Shown here one piece after another: positions 22,708-34,976 of a stretch of DNA of 64,000 nucleotides. The translations under genes and the position numbers were made by a program. The DNA comes from Hymenoscyphus infarciens (Eukaryota; Ascomycota; Leotiomycetes; Helotiales; Helotiaceae): the NCBI GenBank assembly GCA_001414345.1, contig LLCB01000050.1, positions 1 to 64,000 on the forward strand. Direction: 5' to 3'. A model generated the notes under the pieces. That model did not search any database. It had not been told where the DNA came from and was given only the letters and a program-made list of their open reading frames with translations. Numbering within the stretch: the stretch's first letter is position 1; each line of letters opens with the position of its first letter.

Positions 22708-24100
22708 TCATCTTCCCTCCATCCGATCCAACCTCTCCTTCAAAACCTCATTCCCCTGCAACAAATCCTCCAGCCAATCCGCAGCCATGATAAGCACCGC
22801 ACTCTTACTAAACCCCCCACCCCTCAGCCCCGGCACCAACTCCCCGAGATCCTCAAATCCCTCCCGAATCAACGTTCGTCGTTTCTGCTCACTCCTTATG
22901 TGATTCTCTCGTTTCTGATCCTCGGTCAAATTCTCTCGAGCGGCTTTTCCAGCGGCGATACTAGCAGCCGTAGATTTCCGTCTTTTATGTCCGGGGTCTG
23001 TGTCGGCATCTTTTTCTTTCTTCGCCGTTTTCCTTTTCTTAGGTTCCGGGATTGGTGGGGTAGGTGATTCATTTTCTTCTCCTCTGTCGTCTGGGATTTT
23101 GCTCTTCCTTCTCTTTTTAGGTCTCGAGTTTCCTCCTTCGACGAGGTTGCTATTTGACTCTGTTTTCCGGGGTGCGCGGAAGGCAGTTACCGGACTGGGA
23201 GGTTGTGAGCTCTCGGCGCTTAGATTGTCATGTTCGATTTGAAGGGCGTTGTCTATGCAATTTAGATGTGCTCTTTCCACCTCGCTGACCGTGTCGTGAT
23301 TATGAGGGGCCATGAAGCCTTGTGGTGTTCCGAATGAGGCGTCTGAACCCCATCGTATGTCGAGTTTTTGGTTCGCATTCCGAAGTCTGGCTTGGTGACC
23401 ATCCGGGTTACCGAACACCATCTCCGAGTAGAAAGTATCTCGCATATAGTCGTCACTTGGTGGTTCGTGTTGTGTTGCGTAATTTCGTGGTGGTGGGTAT
23501 TGTGATATCGATTGTGGTCTTACATGTCCATTTGTCTGTCGTAGTGACATTTCCGGTCGCATTATAGAGCTTTCCGCAAAACTCTGTGATCGTCCTGCAG
23601 CACCATTTTGCAATACCGTAGCCGCTGCCAATACTTCGGCAGATGTTGTAGAAGGGGGAGGAGGATTTGTGTGATTCGTATGTGGTAATGAAGTTAGGCT
23701 ATCGAAATTGACCTCGGGTTGATCGTGAGAGCTAAGATGCGGCTGTTGACCAAAAGAAGATGTTGTCCCCATGAAAGTCGGTGGCAACTCATCCCATCCA
23801 AATCCCGATTCCGTAGCGTCTGGTCCATTTGTAAACATATTGAAGTCAAAATGCTCCGAGTTTACACTGTCAAAAAAGGTCTCGAGGTATTTGGATTCGC
23901 TATCGTCTAGTAATGAGGGGCCGGGTGCGGCAGAGGGCGGGGAGGGAAAAGGGTAGTTGGAAGAAGAATCGAAAGAATCTTGTGGCAAGTCAATATCCAT
24001 TCTTGTCACAAGGAATCGAGTGGTATCACTCACAGCCAAAAGGCATATCCAGATCGCCCGGCTTCGACGAACCCATCCTTGGACGCTGGATCGCGAGCAT
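22708..24100 (-). CDS. bHLH transcription factor (Ino4-like domain)
   Basis: Predicted nuclear DNA-binding regulator. Preferred model: exon 1 24100-24034, intron 24033-23979 (55 bp, GTGAGT ... ACAAG), exon 2 23978-22708, 445 residues. The alternative is a single exon starting at ATG 24000 (430 residues). The last ~75 residues form a basic helix-loop-helix. Its basic region carries the His-x3-Glu-x3-Arg signature (HIRSEQKRR) expected to read CANNTG, then helix 1, a Gly-rich loop, and helix 2 leading into a short leucine-rich tail. Between them lies a long Ser/Pro/Asn-rich, disordered region and a Lys/Arg-rich nuclear-localisation-like stretch (RPKKRRKSK, EPKKRKTAKK). The domain resembles Ino4-type phospholipid regulators, but the target genes cannot be inferred. 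Its 3' side abuts the RIP island by only about 650 bp. Confidence 0.85.
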
Positions 24101-26366
24101 GGATGCCGTATCGAGGGCTTCTAGGGTTGGAGGGGGAACGGCGGAGGAGGTCTCGTAGATGTGGTAGGTAGCAATGGTCACTGATGATCTCGCTCTTTGG
24201 TTATCCGGGGCTGGTCGCAAGTGTGACCCGGGATCTCATGGTCTCTTTGCGATGACTTGGGAATATGCCTCGCCCGCGCGTAGACGATAGAGGTAGAGGT
24301 AGCGGGCGCGTGTGTTGTGTATTTCCTTAACTACGCAAATAGGCACATTTGTTCCTCTCGTCCTCGTTTATCAGGGCGACGTTTGTCGTGACTCTGGGTG
24401 GCCGTTTCGCAGATGAACGTTGCTCGGCTTATCGACTGCGAGCTTGGTGTTTTGGCGAGGCCTTGCGGGAGCTTGCAGCATTCAAAGAGTCGGCTATCGT
24501 CCTCTTGGCGATCCTCCTTTTTTTCGTCGGGTGGGGAAAGGGAAAAGCGTGATCAGAGCTTTACAGTGGAGGAGGCTGGAGGGGTTCTCGGTTTAAATGC
24601 GTCGTGATGGTTGAAAGGTTTCTGGTGTTTCTGGTGACCTGTTGACACGATCTGCGGTGCAGGCAGGCCGGGGGTTGAAGGGAGCCCAGAGAACCAGGAA
24701 CAACGCAGGAGGTGCAGATCCCGTGGTGACGGCAACGGTGACGGCTTCTCAATGTTTATTTTATTGCGAAAGTAAAGCAAATGGAACCTGGAAGCAAAGA
24801 GAGAGATTTGAGTTCCAGGTCAGTCCCAACAAAATGCATGCTTGGGAATGCGGTCTGGAAGAGTAGAGTAGTAGAAGCAACTATGGAGGTCCTCTCCACT
24901 CTTTTACTATCATATCGTCAACTAAGCTTCCATTCCAAGCACTAGATGCAGATGCTCTCTCATATCAGGTGTGCTCCAGCTCTGCTACTGCCAGCCAGCC
25001 TATGCCTGTGCCTGTGCCTGTGTCTGTACGAATTGAATGGATTGATGCGGTGAGAGCTTCTAGTCAGGTCACAGCGTCTGCCCCCCAAATTTCACATGTC
25101 AGCCAGGCAGACGGTCTCTTCAGTACAAGTACACCCATCGATTTCTAGCAGGATAGCTCCGATTTGACCCTGGGCGTACGATCGCATTTACTAGGTAGCC
25201 TTGGAGCACCACCTTGGAGGGGCGGGGCTTGCCACCTACCTTACCTCCTACCTCCTACCTCACCCCTACCTAGTCCGGGCACTTTGAGAGGTTGATTATA
25301 GAGATACCGGAGAAATTCTACTTGATATGACGAGCGAGAGCTATCTGTACCTATATTGCTCAAAGAGGAAGCAATACAGAGCAGTAACTTTATCTCAAGC
25401 CTGTAATAACAGTATTAGAGGGTACCGTACCGTACCGTACCTCCGATAAATTCAGGTTGATCTGCCGATTAAAAAGGGGGAAAATAGGAAAAATAGGAAA
25501 AAGAGCTGGCTCAAGACTGGCTTCACCTGGTGGCTTCCTTAGAGTGAGATCCATGTGGGGAGGAAGCTTTTCTAGACCTCGGCCCAACATCTTATAGCAG
25601 GCCAGGCCACCTCCAATAATCTCCACCGCCAAGTCACAGCCAAGTCACAGCCTCACATTAAGCTCCTCGTTCTTTTCGTTCTCCATCAACCGAAAACAAG
25701 CCATTTATTGTCGAAATAACTAGCTACTACCCCTTTCCCCTCTTTAAATTTTGCCTATTTTCGGGTCCTCACGGACTTTGTAACACCTTACCCCGGACTA
25801 CCTAAGGACCTACTCCGCCTTTATCGTTTTGAATTGGAGTCGTTTTCTTGACAACCTCTCTGCACCGGCTCAACTCTAAAATCTAAGCTGCATTATCAAC
25901 ACCCACCGCACAATCCCACGATTCATTTCATTTCACAATCCATCCCATGGTCACACAAGACGTAATGTCTTTCCGCTTCTGATTCTTGCTTCTTCTTCTG
26001 CAGGTCGCCAAACCTTCCCTCTTTCTTCTCTGCAAAAAAGGTGTGGCTCTCTCCTTCCTTCCCCTGCATCGAATTACATCCCAATTCCGGCCTCCAGTTT
26101 CCCCTTTGGGAACTTGGGAACTGACCTCGGTCGAAATGGCTACCCTCTTGTCACCCTCTTCTGCAAGTCAAAAGGAAACGCCTTCTTTGCCCAATCGACT
26201 CCCTAGTATAATAGCCACTACTCCGTACATACATATCACTTTCATATGGTGCAACACATATATGCCTCGCAAACAGGGTCCCTTTCAACGCGGCAATTCT
26301 GTAGATCCTTTGCTAATGAGCAATCGCAGAATTCCCCGTGGCCTCCCATACATTCCTTGATTTGCA
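24101..26366. promoter_or_regulatory. Divergent spacer between bHLH and TMEM135-like genes
   Basis: 2.27 kb with no supported gene. It should hold both promoters. Visible low-complexity items are (gtgcct)n near 25003-25026, a gtacc-step repeat near 25420-25441, and pyrimidine-rich tracts near 25670-26060 upstream of the plus-strand gene, typical of fungal core promoters. Short frames at 25390-25632 (-) and 25986-26360 (+) look non-coding. Confidence 0.5.
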
Positions 26367-28294
26367 ATGGCCCTCAGGACAACCACCAAACAAGGCCCCC
26401 CTTTACGAATAAGTCCTGGCGGAAATGCAATACCACTGATTCTCCGCCCCGTACTACGAGCTTACTTTCTAGGCTATTTGTCAAGTACAACACCAAGGGT
26501 ACTCACTCTTTTACTGACGTATTTGAGTCGGAGGAAGAAGAATGTCGAGGGGAAACGTGATGATGGCGCGTTCTTGTCTTCTTTGCTGGGCATTTTGAGG
26601 GGGGGTCTTGAGGTGCAGCGCTTTCCTACATTTTGTGCGGCGCTAGTTGGGGGGTCGACTTTCTTGCAGGCACGTGATTTACTTCCTCTTACTTTATGGT
26701 TTGGTTTGGCTAACCAATTTTTAGGTTCCGATACAGGGATTGATTGCTGTTTTGGCCTCGTCGAGGTCTTCTATTGTTAAGCTGAGGTAGGTCACTATCT
26801 TCTTTCCCCTCAAATTAGTTTCGACTCGCTTTGAATTCTGGACAAGAGGATTGGACATTGTTCTCTGGTATTCTTCCGGCGATATATCTCAGGGTTTTTA
26901 TAAAAACGGGGTTAGGACTATTAAGGAATTGAATTTCAAATTCCCTTCACGAGTAATACTTTTAATTGTCCGAAACCGTTTCGCTCGATGCTTGCTAGAG
27001 AGGTGACAGAGAGCAATGGCCATCTCTCTCTCTTACTGCCTTTGAACTACCAGACGAGGGTTCTTTGACCCAAGAAATCATAATTTTGATTCAAGTACAT
27101 AAGCAATCATCTACTAACATTTCACAGATTGACACGATGGCTCTCAACCTTCATCGCAGCCTACTTCAGTCTCAGTCTCCTCCAAACCAAGAAGAGTGAC
27201 GCCTTCATCGACCACATCTCCGAAGAAACCTCAACAGGAACAATTCAGAGACCAGTCCAATTCGCAGGTCGAACCATGGACTTGACCCTCTTCGCAGTAA
27301 CGCGAGCCATAGATGTAATAGTAGGCGAACTCTGGTCCCAACGAAAAACAAAACAAAAAGCTTCTGGCAAACAAGTCAAGGTATTCATCCCCCGGCGGTG
27401 AATCCAAAAAATGCTGATACATCCCAGTTCGAGAAAATAATCTCCTCCCTAGCAGATCCTGCAGTCTTCGCATCCTCATGCGCCCTAATAATGTGGGCAT
27501 TCATCTACGCCCCCTCCCGCCTCCCTCGCTCCTACAACAAATGGATCAAAACCGCCGCCCAAGTAGACCACCGTCTCATCCTCGCCCTCCAACGCACGCG
27601 CTTCGGCGAAATAAAATACGGCCTCGAAACAGGCCAAGCTCCCCTCCTCGAAGGCATGGCTGCAGATTACAACCTCCCTCTCTCATACGGGGATCCCGTG
27701 AAATCCATCCCTTACCCTTGTGAACTCATCCACATGGGTTCCGGAAAATCGTGCGAGTACCACGCAATGAGTCGATGGGTGAGGAGTTTTAGCTGGGCGT
27801 TTGGGAGTTATCTCCCGCTGAATTTACTTCTCGCGCTGCGGAAGCCGAACAAGAAGGCCTTTCTAAAAGTCTTCCTGTCGTCCCTGCGGTCCTCGGCCTT
27901 TCTGGGATCCTTCATCTCCCTCTTCTACTACGGCATCTGTCTCGCACGAACCCGTCTCGGACCTTCCCTCCTCGCCCTCCTATCCCATAAAGCTAGCCCC
28001 TCTGTTTCCACATACCAGCAACTCGACTCCGGGATCTGTATCGGGTCCGGCTGTGCGTTTTGTGGGTGGAGTGTGCTTCTTGAGAATTCCGGGAGACGGA
28101 AGGAGTTGGGCCTTTTTGTTGTGCCGAGGGCGTTGGCTACGTTGCTGCCGAGACGGTATGGGTGGGAGAAGCGCGGGAGGGAGAGGTGGGCTTTTGCGTG
28201 CGCTGTTGCGGTGGTTTTTACTTGTGTTGGGGAGAGGCCTGAGAGGGTGAGGGGGGTTTTTGGGAAGGTTTTGAGGGGTGTTTTGACACGGTAG
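26367..28294 (+). CDS. Multi-pass membrane protein, fungal TMEM135-like family
   Basis: 494 residues from exons 26367-26669, 26725-26786, 27128-27380 and 27428-28294. Introns are 55, 341 and 47 bp. The first intron uses a GC donor (CAG|gcacgt ... ttttag); only this splice preserves the frame into the conserved VPIQGLI segment. The protein has several hydrophobic stretches, paired conserved blocks (FCAALVGGSTFLQ early, SSAFLGSFISLFYYGICLARTR later, RALATLLPRRYGW near the end) and Cys-containing loops, as in the widespread fungal family distantly related to TMEM135, a peroxisome/mitochondrion-linked protein in animals. The late block mirrors the early one, suggesting an internal duplication typical of carrier-like folds. 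Its exact function in fungi is not established. The C-terminal 60 codons become strikingly G-rich. Confidence 0.82.
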
Positions 28295-28489
28295 ATGGGA
28301 GGGGGGAGGTGGGAAGTGGGAGGAGGGAGGAGGGAGGAGATGAAGGAACTTTCTCTACTGATTCTACTCTCTCTTGGGAATAAATAGGATGATGTAGGTT
28401 GGTAGGGAGATGGGGAGGTGGGGAGGTGGAAATGGTACAGGTATATTCTCTGAATCGGAATCTGGATCGGAATCTGGATCTATGAAAGG

Positions 28490-28575
28490 AAATGAAATGA
28501 AATGAAATGAAATGAAATGAAATGAAATGAAATGAAATGAAATGAAATGAAATGAAATGAAATGAAATGAAATGA
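28490..28575. repeat. (AAATG)n pentanucleotide microsatellite
   Basis: About 17 uninterrupted copies directly downstream of the membrane-protein gene, followed by a (gtggtg)n tract near 28655-28678. Expected to be length-polymorphic. Confidence 0.95.
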
Positions 28576-30772
28576 TTTGAGTGATTTAAGTGATTTGAGT
28601 GAGATTTAGATTTGGGAATGAGGGCGTTTTATTTGAGTGGTGGTTTGATGAGATGTGGTGGTGGTGGTGGTGGTGGATGAGAAGATTGTTGTTGAGTGGT
28701 TAAGGAGTGGTTACGGGGTTGGACAAACACTATAGTGATTTATTTTCATACGAGTATAAGAAATTGACTTCTTTGTAGATAGAGGACGGGAAGATGTTTT
28801 GGAAATGTATGTTTCGTTTAACGTGGCTTTTTGAAGAGAAGAGGGATTCTATGTTGAGGTGGGTTGGTTGGTATTGCACCTATGCTACATGAGTGATGAT
28901 GGCTCTTCTTAGGGTCGATTTTCCTAGAAGCAAAGCTGCGTTTGGTGTTGCTCGGTGACATACCTAGTGCTCTGTGGATGAGGAAATAAAGAGATGGTAC
29001 CTAAATAATGTTCCGATGCTTCATGTACATTGTTTGCGTGACTTTGTCTTCGTGGGTAAGTTAGAGTTGGGTTACTCGTGGGTTACTCGTAGGTCGCTCG
29101 TAGGTAGGTTACTGGTGAGTAACTCATGGGTTGGTTACTTAATCTCGACGTGGGGACCAAAAACACCGCGTGTAAGCTTTGGATTCTTACTTGCATCTTA
29201 CCCGCAACGACACCATAGAATAAATCGTCAAGAGAATAATAAAAGCAAAGCCTTCTGAGGGGAATATAAAAGAAGGAATATAAAAGAAGGAAATCCCTCG
29301 TATCACTAGGCAGTGGTTGAAAAACGAACAAATGTTTTATGATTATGGCTCCTTAGCCTAGTAGGCCGCTATAATACAACGTCCTAAGTAAAAAATAATT
29401 CGAAGAATAATTCTTCTATAAGAACAAACTAGGAGATAATGAGATTAGATTAAAACTGGCGGTTAAAGCGCTCGACTCTATCCCCTTCCGACCCAAGGTT
29501 CACTCGAAAATCCGAAGCCTAGAGGTTCTACGCGAGTAGACCGCTTGATTACATAATGAAAACCTAACATATCCAACATGTCTCTAAAACAGGTTGTCGT
29601 ACGAAAGGACCAATAAAGCCACAGACAGCAACGCCTCTACGGGTAGGAAAAAAGACGCCCATTTGAGGCACAGCCCACCTTACTAAAGCTACCTACACTA
29701 TAAGGTCAAATTAAGTCGTAAAAACATAACAAAAATTTGCAACGATTCCTAAGACTGCCATTAAAAGGTCCACGAAATGTGAGAGACTTCAATAGTGTGG
29801 TTGTGGTTGTATATAGAAATTTAGTTTCTAAGGTTTGGGTGCAGCTGGTGCCTCAAACGGGCGTCCTCCGAATCCCTCTTAACCCCGGATTCTGGACGAA
29901 ACTTACCAATCCTCCTGCAAGATAGAATAACCTTGGACGCCACATGACGCATTTATAGATGGATATCTTGCTCTGTCACCTCTACTCTGCGGCGTTGACA
30001 TGAGAAATGTGGTATTTTGCGATATCGGGGAAACCCTGCGAGGAACCTCCTCACTGGAGAGATTCAGGTGTCAGCACCGGCTGAATGCGTTTCGTAGATG
30101 GGGGGTTGGGGAAACCTGGAAGCCTTTATCTGCGAATAGGATCATTTTCCAATCCGACGTCGAAGGAAATGGTGTTACGAGAAGGCGGTGGAAGATTTCA
30201 AAGGTTCCTCCAGTTTTCCGTCTTGGTTCATGAGGTGACTGCTCACGGCCAAACGGCAGACGACGACGCTATCCACGCAAATGGAACTTGAAGGGCGCAA
30301 GTCAGCAATTTTTGACATGCTGCCATGCCCCACTATCGCTCCCGAAAGAGACCAATGAGGGCCGCCCCTTCTCGAGGAAGGCTCCACCCGTTTAAGACGG
30401 AGGCAGAAGAAGTACTAGTATGGTGCATTAGTCACTATTAGTATGGGGAAAAGATGACTGCTCTCCCCACTATTGGGAGCTGAGAGACTCGTGATAGGTG
30501 ATGGGCTAGTCGAGAGTCGCGAATTGGATGCTGGTCCTTTCCGATTATCAAAAGTAGTTGGTCCCTCTGTTGACGAGCCTCTCTTCTCCTTCCTTCATCT
30601 CCCTCACACACACGCCTTTTGCTTGATCCTCTATCTCGCCTCTAGCAGCAGCAGCAGCAGCATCAGGTGTTGAGCTCGAGCTCGTCATTACTCTTCCTGT
30701 ATTGCTTCTTTTGGTTTCTTACATATCCGGCCATCTAGCGGGCATCTACTACAAGTACCCGGCGCCCTCTGA
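28576..30772. other. Spacer upstream of the homeobox gene
   Basis: No supported gene. At 29058-29125 there is a loose 11-bp repeat (gttactcgtag-like) that resembles the one at 37640-37760. The stretch 29345-29720 differs in texture from its surroundings: AT-rich, gene-like in complexity, with no frame. The last 150 bases before the gene are pyrimidine-rich and include a short (agc)n run at 30645-30663. Confidence 0.5.
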
Positions 30773-33700
30773 ATGACAACAACCGTCGAAATGGACGAGT
30801 TTTTTAATTTCGAGGATGCCGCTCATGATCAATCCAATCCATTGGAACTCGCTACCGAAATAGACTTCACTTCAATTGACTTTACCACGGGTCCCTACGA
30901 TGCCAATCTGGCCTTTGCACAGGAGGAAAACGACGAGAACTCTTTCACCTGCCTCCAACACTTCTCCCCGCCTGGCAATCCTGGCTCAAGTCTACTCATA
31001 GATCCTCAGGATGGCTCTGTATTAGACACGGCAATGATGGGCCCGGCCGAGTTTACCGATTTTCCCAGATGGATTGATGGAATGAACGTCCCCTCGAATC
31101 CATGTACCTACTGTCGACGGATGAGAATTCATTGCAAGGTTATCCGAGAAGGTCTCCGGAAGGGCTCGTGTACAAGTTGTGTTGCTTTGGCTCGCTCTTG
31201 TTCTTTGAATCAGCCCATTGGACTCGACAGGCATCGGGATACCAGGGAAGATTATGATGTTTATCCTCTGCTATATCCGGAAAACACCATCAACAACGAG
31301 GATGAGTCGCCAGCTATCGATATTCCAGTCCAGCAGCCATGTGATCATTGCGAGGGGAAGGGGGTTCTTTGCAAGACCGCCAAAGAGGGCGGATCATGTA
31401 CGGGTTGTACTTCGATGAACCTACGTTGCAGTCTGGCCGCTGAAAATATGCCGGTTGACCCAGTAAGTGCGGGTAACAACAGTATTGCACCTGGCCAGAC
31501 TTGGATTTCAATGAAGTCCCCATTGGAATCACCCGTTGGATCCTCTCACAGCAGGTCGGCATCGGCATCACATCTCGGGAGCAAGAGAAACTCTGAGGAG
31601 GACCTTACCCGGGACGTTGGCGAGGGCAGTGCAAAAACGGGTGCTCGATTTTCTAGAGACTCGGTTCGCATTCTCCGGAGTTGGCTTTCGACTCATCATC
31701 GACACCCATATCCCACCGAGGAGGAGAAAGAAGGCCTTCAGAGACAGACGGGACTGAACAAAACCCAAATCACCAATTGGCTCGCCAATGCTCGCCGTAG
31801 AGGCAAAGTACGCGCGCCGCGATCAACCTCTCCAAGTGTTAAGAATTATCCCAATGGTATTGATATCCCTAGAAGGTCAACGCCAGCCATGGAAGAAATG
31901 AATCCCTTGGAGAGATGGAAAAACTCTCCCCCCGAACACGAACCTGCTTCCGTCACTGCCATTGCGAAAGCTGTCACTTCTTCTACGTTTTCATCTGATC
32001 GCAGCATGAGTCCTTATCACAGCTATGGCCACACGGAAGATGGATCGGGTCGATCAATATGTCGAGAATCGTCCACAAGCAGTTTGGGAACTTCTCAATC
32101 CAGTGGGAATTCGTTCGCCTCTGCATTTTCACACAAGTCAAGGGGCTCTTTTGGGTCGTTCGGCTCTTTTGGTAAAGGAACAAGACGGCGTCGGCGTCGC
32201 CAGGCCCCTAAAGAAGTTAAAGTTCCAAACATGAGTGGTCCTACAAGAACATATCAATGTACATTTTGTACAGAAACTTTCAAAACAAAGCACGACTGGC
32301 AGAGGCATGAGAAATCTTTGCATTTGTCACTCGAAAGATGGGTATGTTGTCCGGATGGACCAACCCAGTTTTGCTCAGAAAATGATCACATTCGATGCGT
32401 TTTCTGTGGCCTTCCCAATCCTCCACGCGACCACGCGGAGATACACAATTATTCCAGCTGTGCAGACAGGTCACTGTTAGAGAGGACGTTCTATAGAAAG
32501 GACCATCTCCGACAGCATCTCAATCTAGTCCACGACGTGAAGTTTCAAGCGTTTTCCATGGATAGCTGGAAAGTCGCTACCCCTGAAATTCGATCGCGAT
32601 GTGGTTTTTGTGGAATTGTAATGGACTCGTGGACTTTCCGAGTAGATCATATCGCGGAGCACTTTAAAGGAGGAAAAAGCATGGCGGACTGGAAGGGAGA
32701 CTGGGGTTTTGAACCTCAAGTGCTGGATATTGTCGAGAATGGAATGCCACCATGCAAGTGTAACCCATACCCATCTCCTCTATGATGCTAACCGAATAGA
32801 TCTCATTCACGACGAACGAAATAGCCCTGAGCCATTTTCGTCAAAACCATCCCCCGCGGACACTCGTACTTTGGAGGATTTGGTCAAAATTGGGTTGGTA
32901 GAGTATATCCATACTCGCGTTCTTACCGGGACTCCTCCCACGGATTCTGATTTGCTAAGGGAAGCACGAGAAATTGTTAAGAAATCCGATGAATTTGTTT
33001 CACAGCCAGGTACTTGTGAGGTGTCTTGGTTTCGTGATCTGATCATGCATTCCAACAGCGGTACACCCAGCCCGGAAAATTCCGGGGCAAAAGACATACC
33101 ATGGACTCAAAAGCTCAAGGCCATCAAAAAGTCAGCACCATATAACGATCTCGAAACATCCGCAATCCCATGTTCCAAAGAACGACAGCTAAAAACCTTT
33201 GTGATGGGAAAGCAGGCTTTGGGCCTAACTGCAACGGATTTCGAACTCCAGGTGGAAGCATGCCGGATACTAGACGAGGTTGAAGTCGTCTCAAACTTCA
33301 AATGCAAAAGTGCCCTTGCTTGGTTCAAATATCTCGTCACCGCTTCCAAGGAATGGCTCGCCGATTTCCGGAAACGGGCCCAGCTGCCTCGCAGCGACGA
33401 AATGGCACTCGAGCATGTTCGTTCTACCGATCCGACTTCCATCGATTATTCCATACATAACGAGCAGCGTTTGGAGAATGAGATGATTGACTGGGTCCAG
33501 TTGCAACGTGCTCAGGGCATCACACCAACAGACTCTGACATTCAACACCATGCCCGCATGATTGTGTACAAGAATGATGACACCTGGAATCAGACTGCTA
33601 TGGACAACTTGCCCATACTATACTTATTCAAACGCCAACAAGGGCTTGTGCCTGATAACGAGGATGGGCCAATTATGCCTCCTCTACCAGAATCCACCTT

Positions 33701-34976
33701 GCTCAACCCCTCGTCTCCAAAATCTGCCCCCTCACCGAAACCTCTACATTGGGACCTGGAAGACTCCGAGAAATACAGACATACCTTCTACCGTGAGACC
33801 GAAAATGCGCCCCGGCAACATTTCTATGGCAACCACTGTCCACCAAATGGTTGCTCCGGGGGCACAATCGAGCCTCTTGATCGACCTTTACACAAACTAG
33901 TACAAAATCAACCATCAACAAACACGAATCCAGCTCAACCTCTTCGATACTTTCTGAACGATGCAAACTGTTATGGTCGACTAGTTCGGGAGCTGTCACG
34001 TTTCGTGACGACCTGCGCCTCGGTCAATAATCCCAACAGACACGTGAGTTTCTCACCCTCTCATTGTTTTACCATGTACTAACAACCTCAGATTCCATCC
34101 GATGCTGAGATACAAAACCAAGCCCGCTGGGTAGTCTATGATGACGACGACCCATGGAATCAAACTGCCGCCGACAACGAGGAATGGCTCATCCGATTCA
34201 AAAGAGATGTTGGTCTTTCCCCTCCAGAGGAAGGTCCAGGTCTGCCAGTCTCTTCCACATCATGGCAAGTTGATGCTGGTGGATCTGGATTCGAGCCTCC
34301 TTATATCAACCCTGGTAAAGCATGCTCAAGTATGGGCGATGAAGTCACGATTTATATTGGCGACGAGGTTAGAATGGAAGACAAGGTCTACAAAGTCAAC
34401 CCAACCACAGCCCAAAAATTCGCAAGCAGTATCGGGACGAGATTCCCAGCTCCCGCCAGCATCTTCTGTTCCAGGGAGTTGGAAGGAGGCTTAAATAACT
34501 ACATGGCTGGACAGATGGCCCTTGGAGTCTTCCCCTCTGATGAGGAAATCCGAGTCAAAGCTCGAGAAATCTTGGGTGCGGAAGAGACGGCTGCGGATGA
34601 TATCCATCTCCTCGAGAAGTTCAAGGCCATTCACGGGATGAACATCCAGACGTCTCCTCATGCTGGCTCAACATTCAGTAATGAAGCTGAATTACTGGCG
34701 GGCCTGGATAATGAACTCGCCATGTCGGGTGGAGCTACGGATTTATCAACCATGGCCATGGATTTTGACATGACATCTCCTCCTTTCCCAAATACCTCAA
34801 CTTCTAGCCTTGTGGCGCCTCCTATTACTTCAACGGCTGGATCGTCATCCTCGCATATGGGCTCGAAGAAGGGGTATGTTCTTGACTCGGCGCAGACTAT
34901 CAAGGCGATGAATATTGCAAAGGAGTACGCCGATTTGTATCGGGTTCACTCTGCTACTGCTAGTCCAGTCCTTTGA
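30773..34976 (+). CDS. Large homeobox + C2H2 zinc-finger transcription factor
   Basis: 1369 residues from exons 30773-32753, 32800-34043 and 34092-34976. Intron 1 (46 bp) is GC-AG: CCAT|gcaagt ... ctaaccgaatag. It is the only splice that joins the frames and restores the conserved MPPYLI text. Seen: an acidic N-terminus; two cysteine clusters (from residues 111 and 190) with C-x2-C-x6-C-x(8-11)-C-x2-C-x6-C spacing; a TALE/KN-type homeodomain (about 288-347, with [10 protein letters not shown]); a basic (RRRRRR) tract; C2H2 and related fingers (about 492-650); and a long C-terminal region with repeated degenerate helical motifs containing P(T/S)D-x-(E/D)-I/L ... AR. The family is common in filamentous ascomycetes and presumed to be nuclear regulators; no target is known. 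An upstream start at 30791 is an alternative. Confidence 0.87.

Noticed and set aside
26246..26560. Alternative plus-strand frame over the start of the membrane-protein gene
   Set aside because: It overlaps the true first exon in another frame and lacks the family's conserved blocks.
29440..29520. tRNA gene
   Set aside because: A D-arm-like stretch is present but no acceptor stem closes and no standard T-arm can be drawn.
32709..34082. Independent gene downstream of the homeobox frame
   Set aside because: It has no proper start and joins the upstream frame in phase through a GC-AG intron that restores family text.
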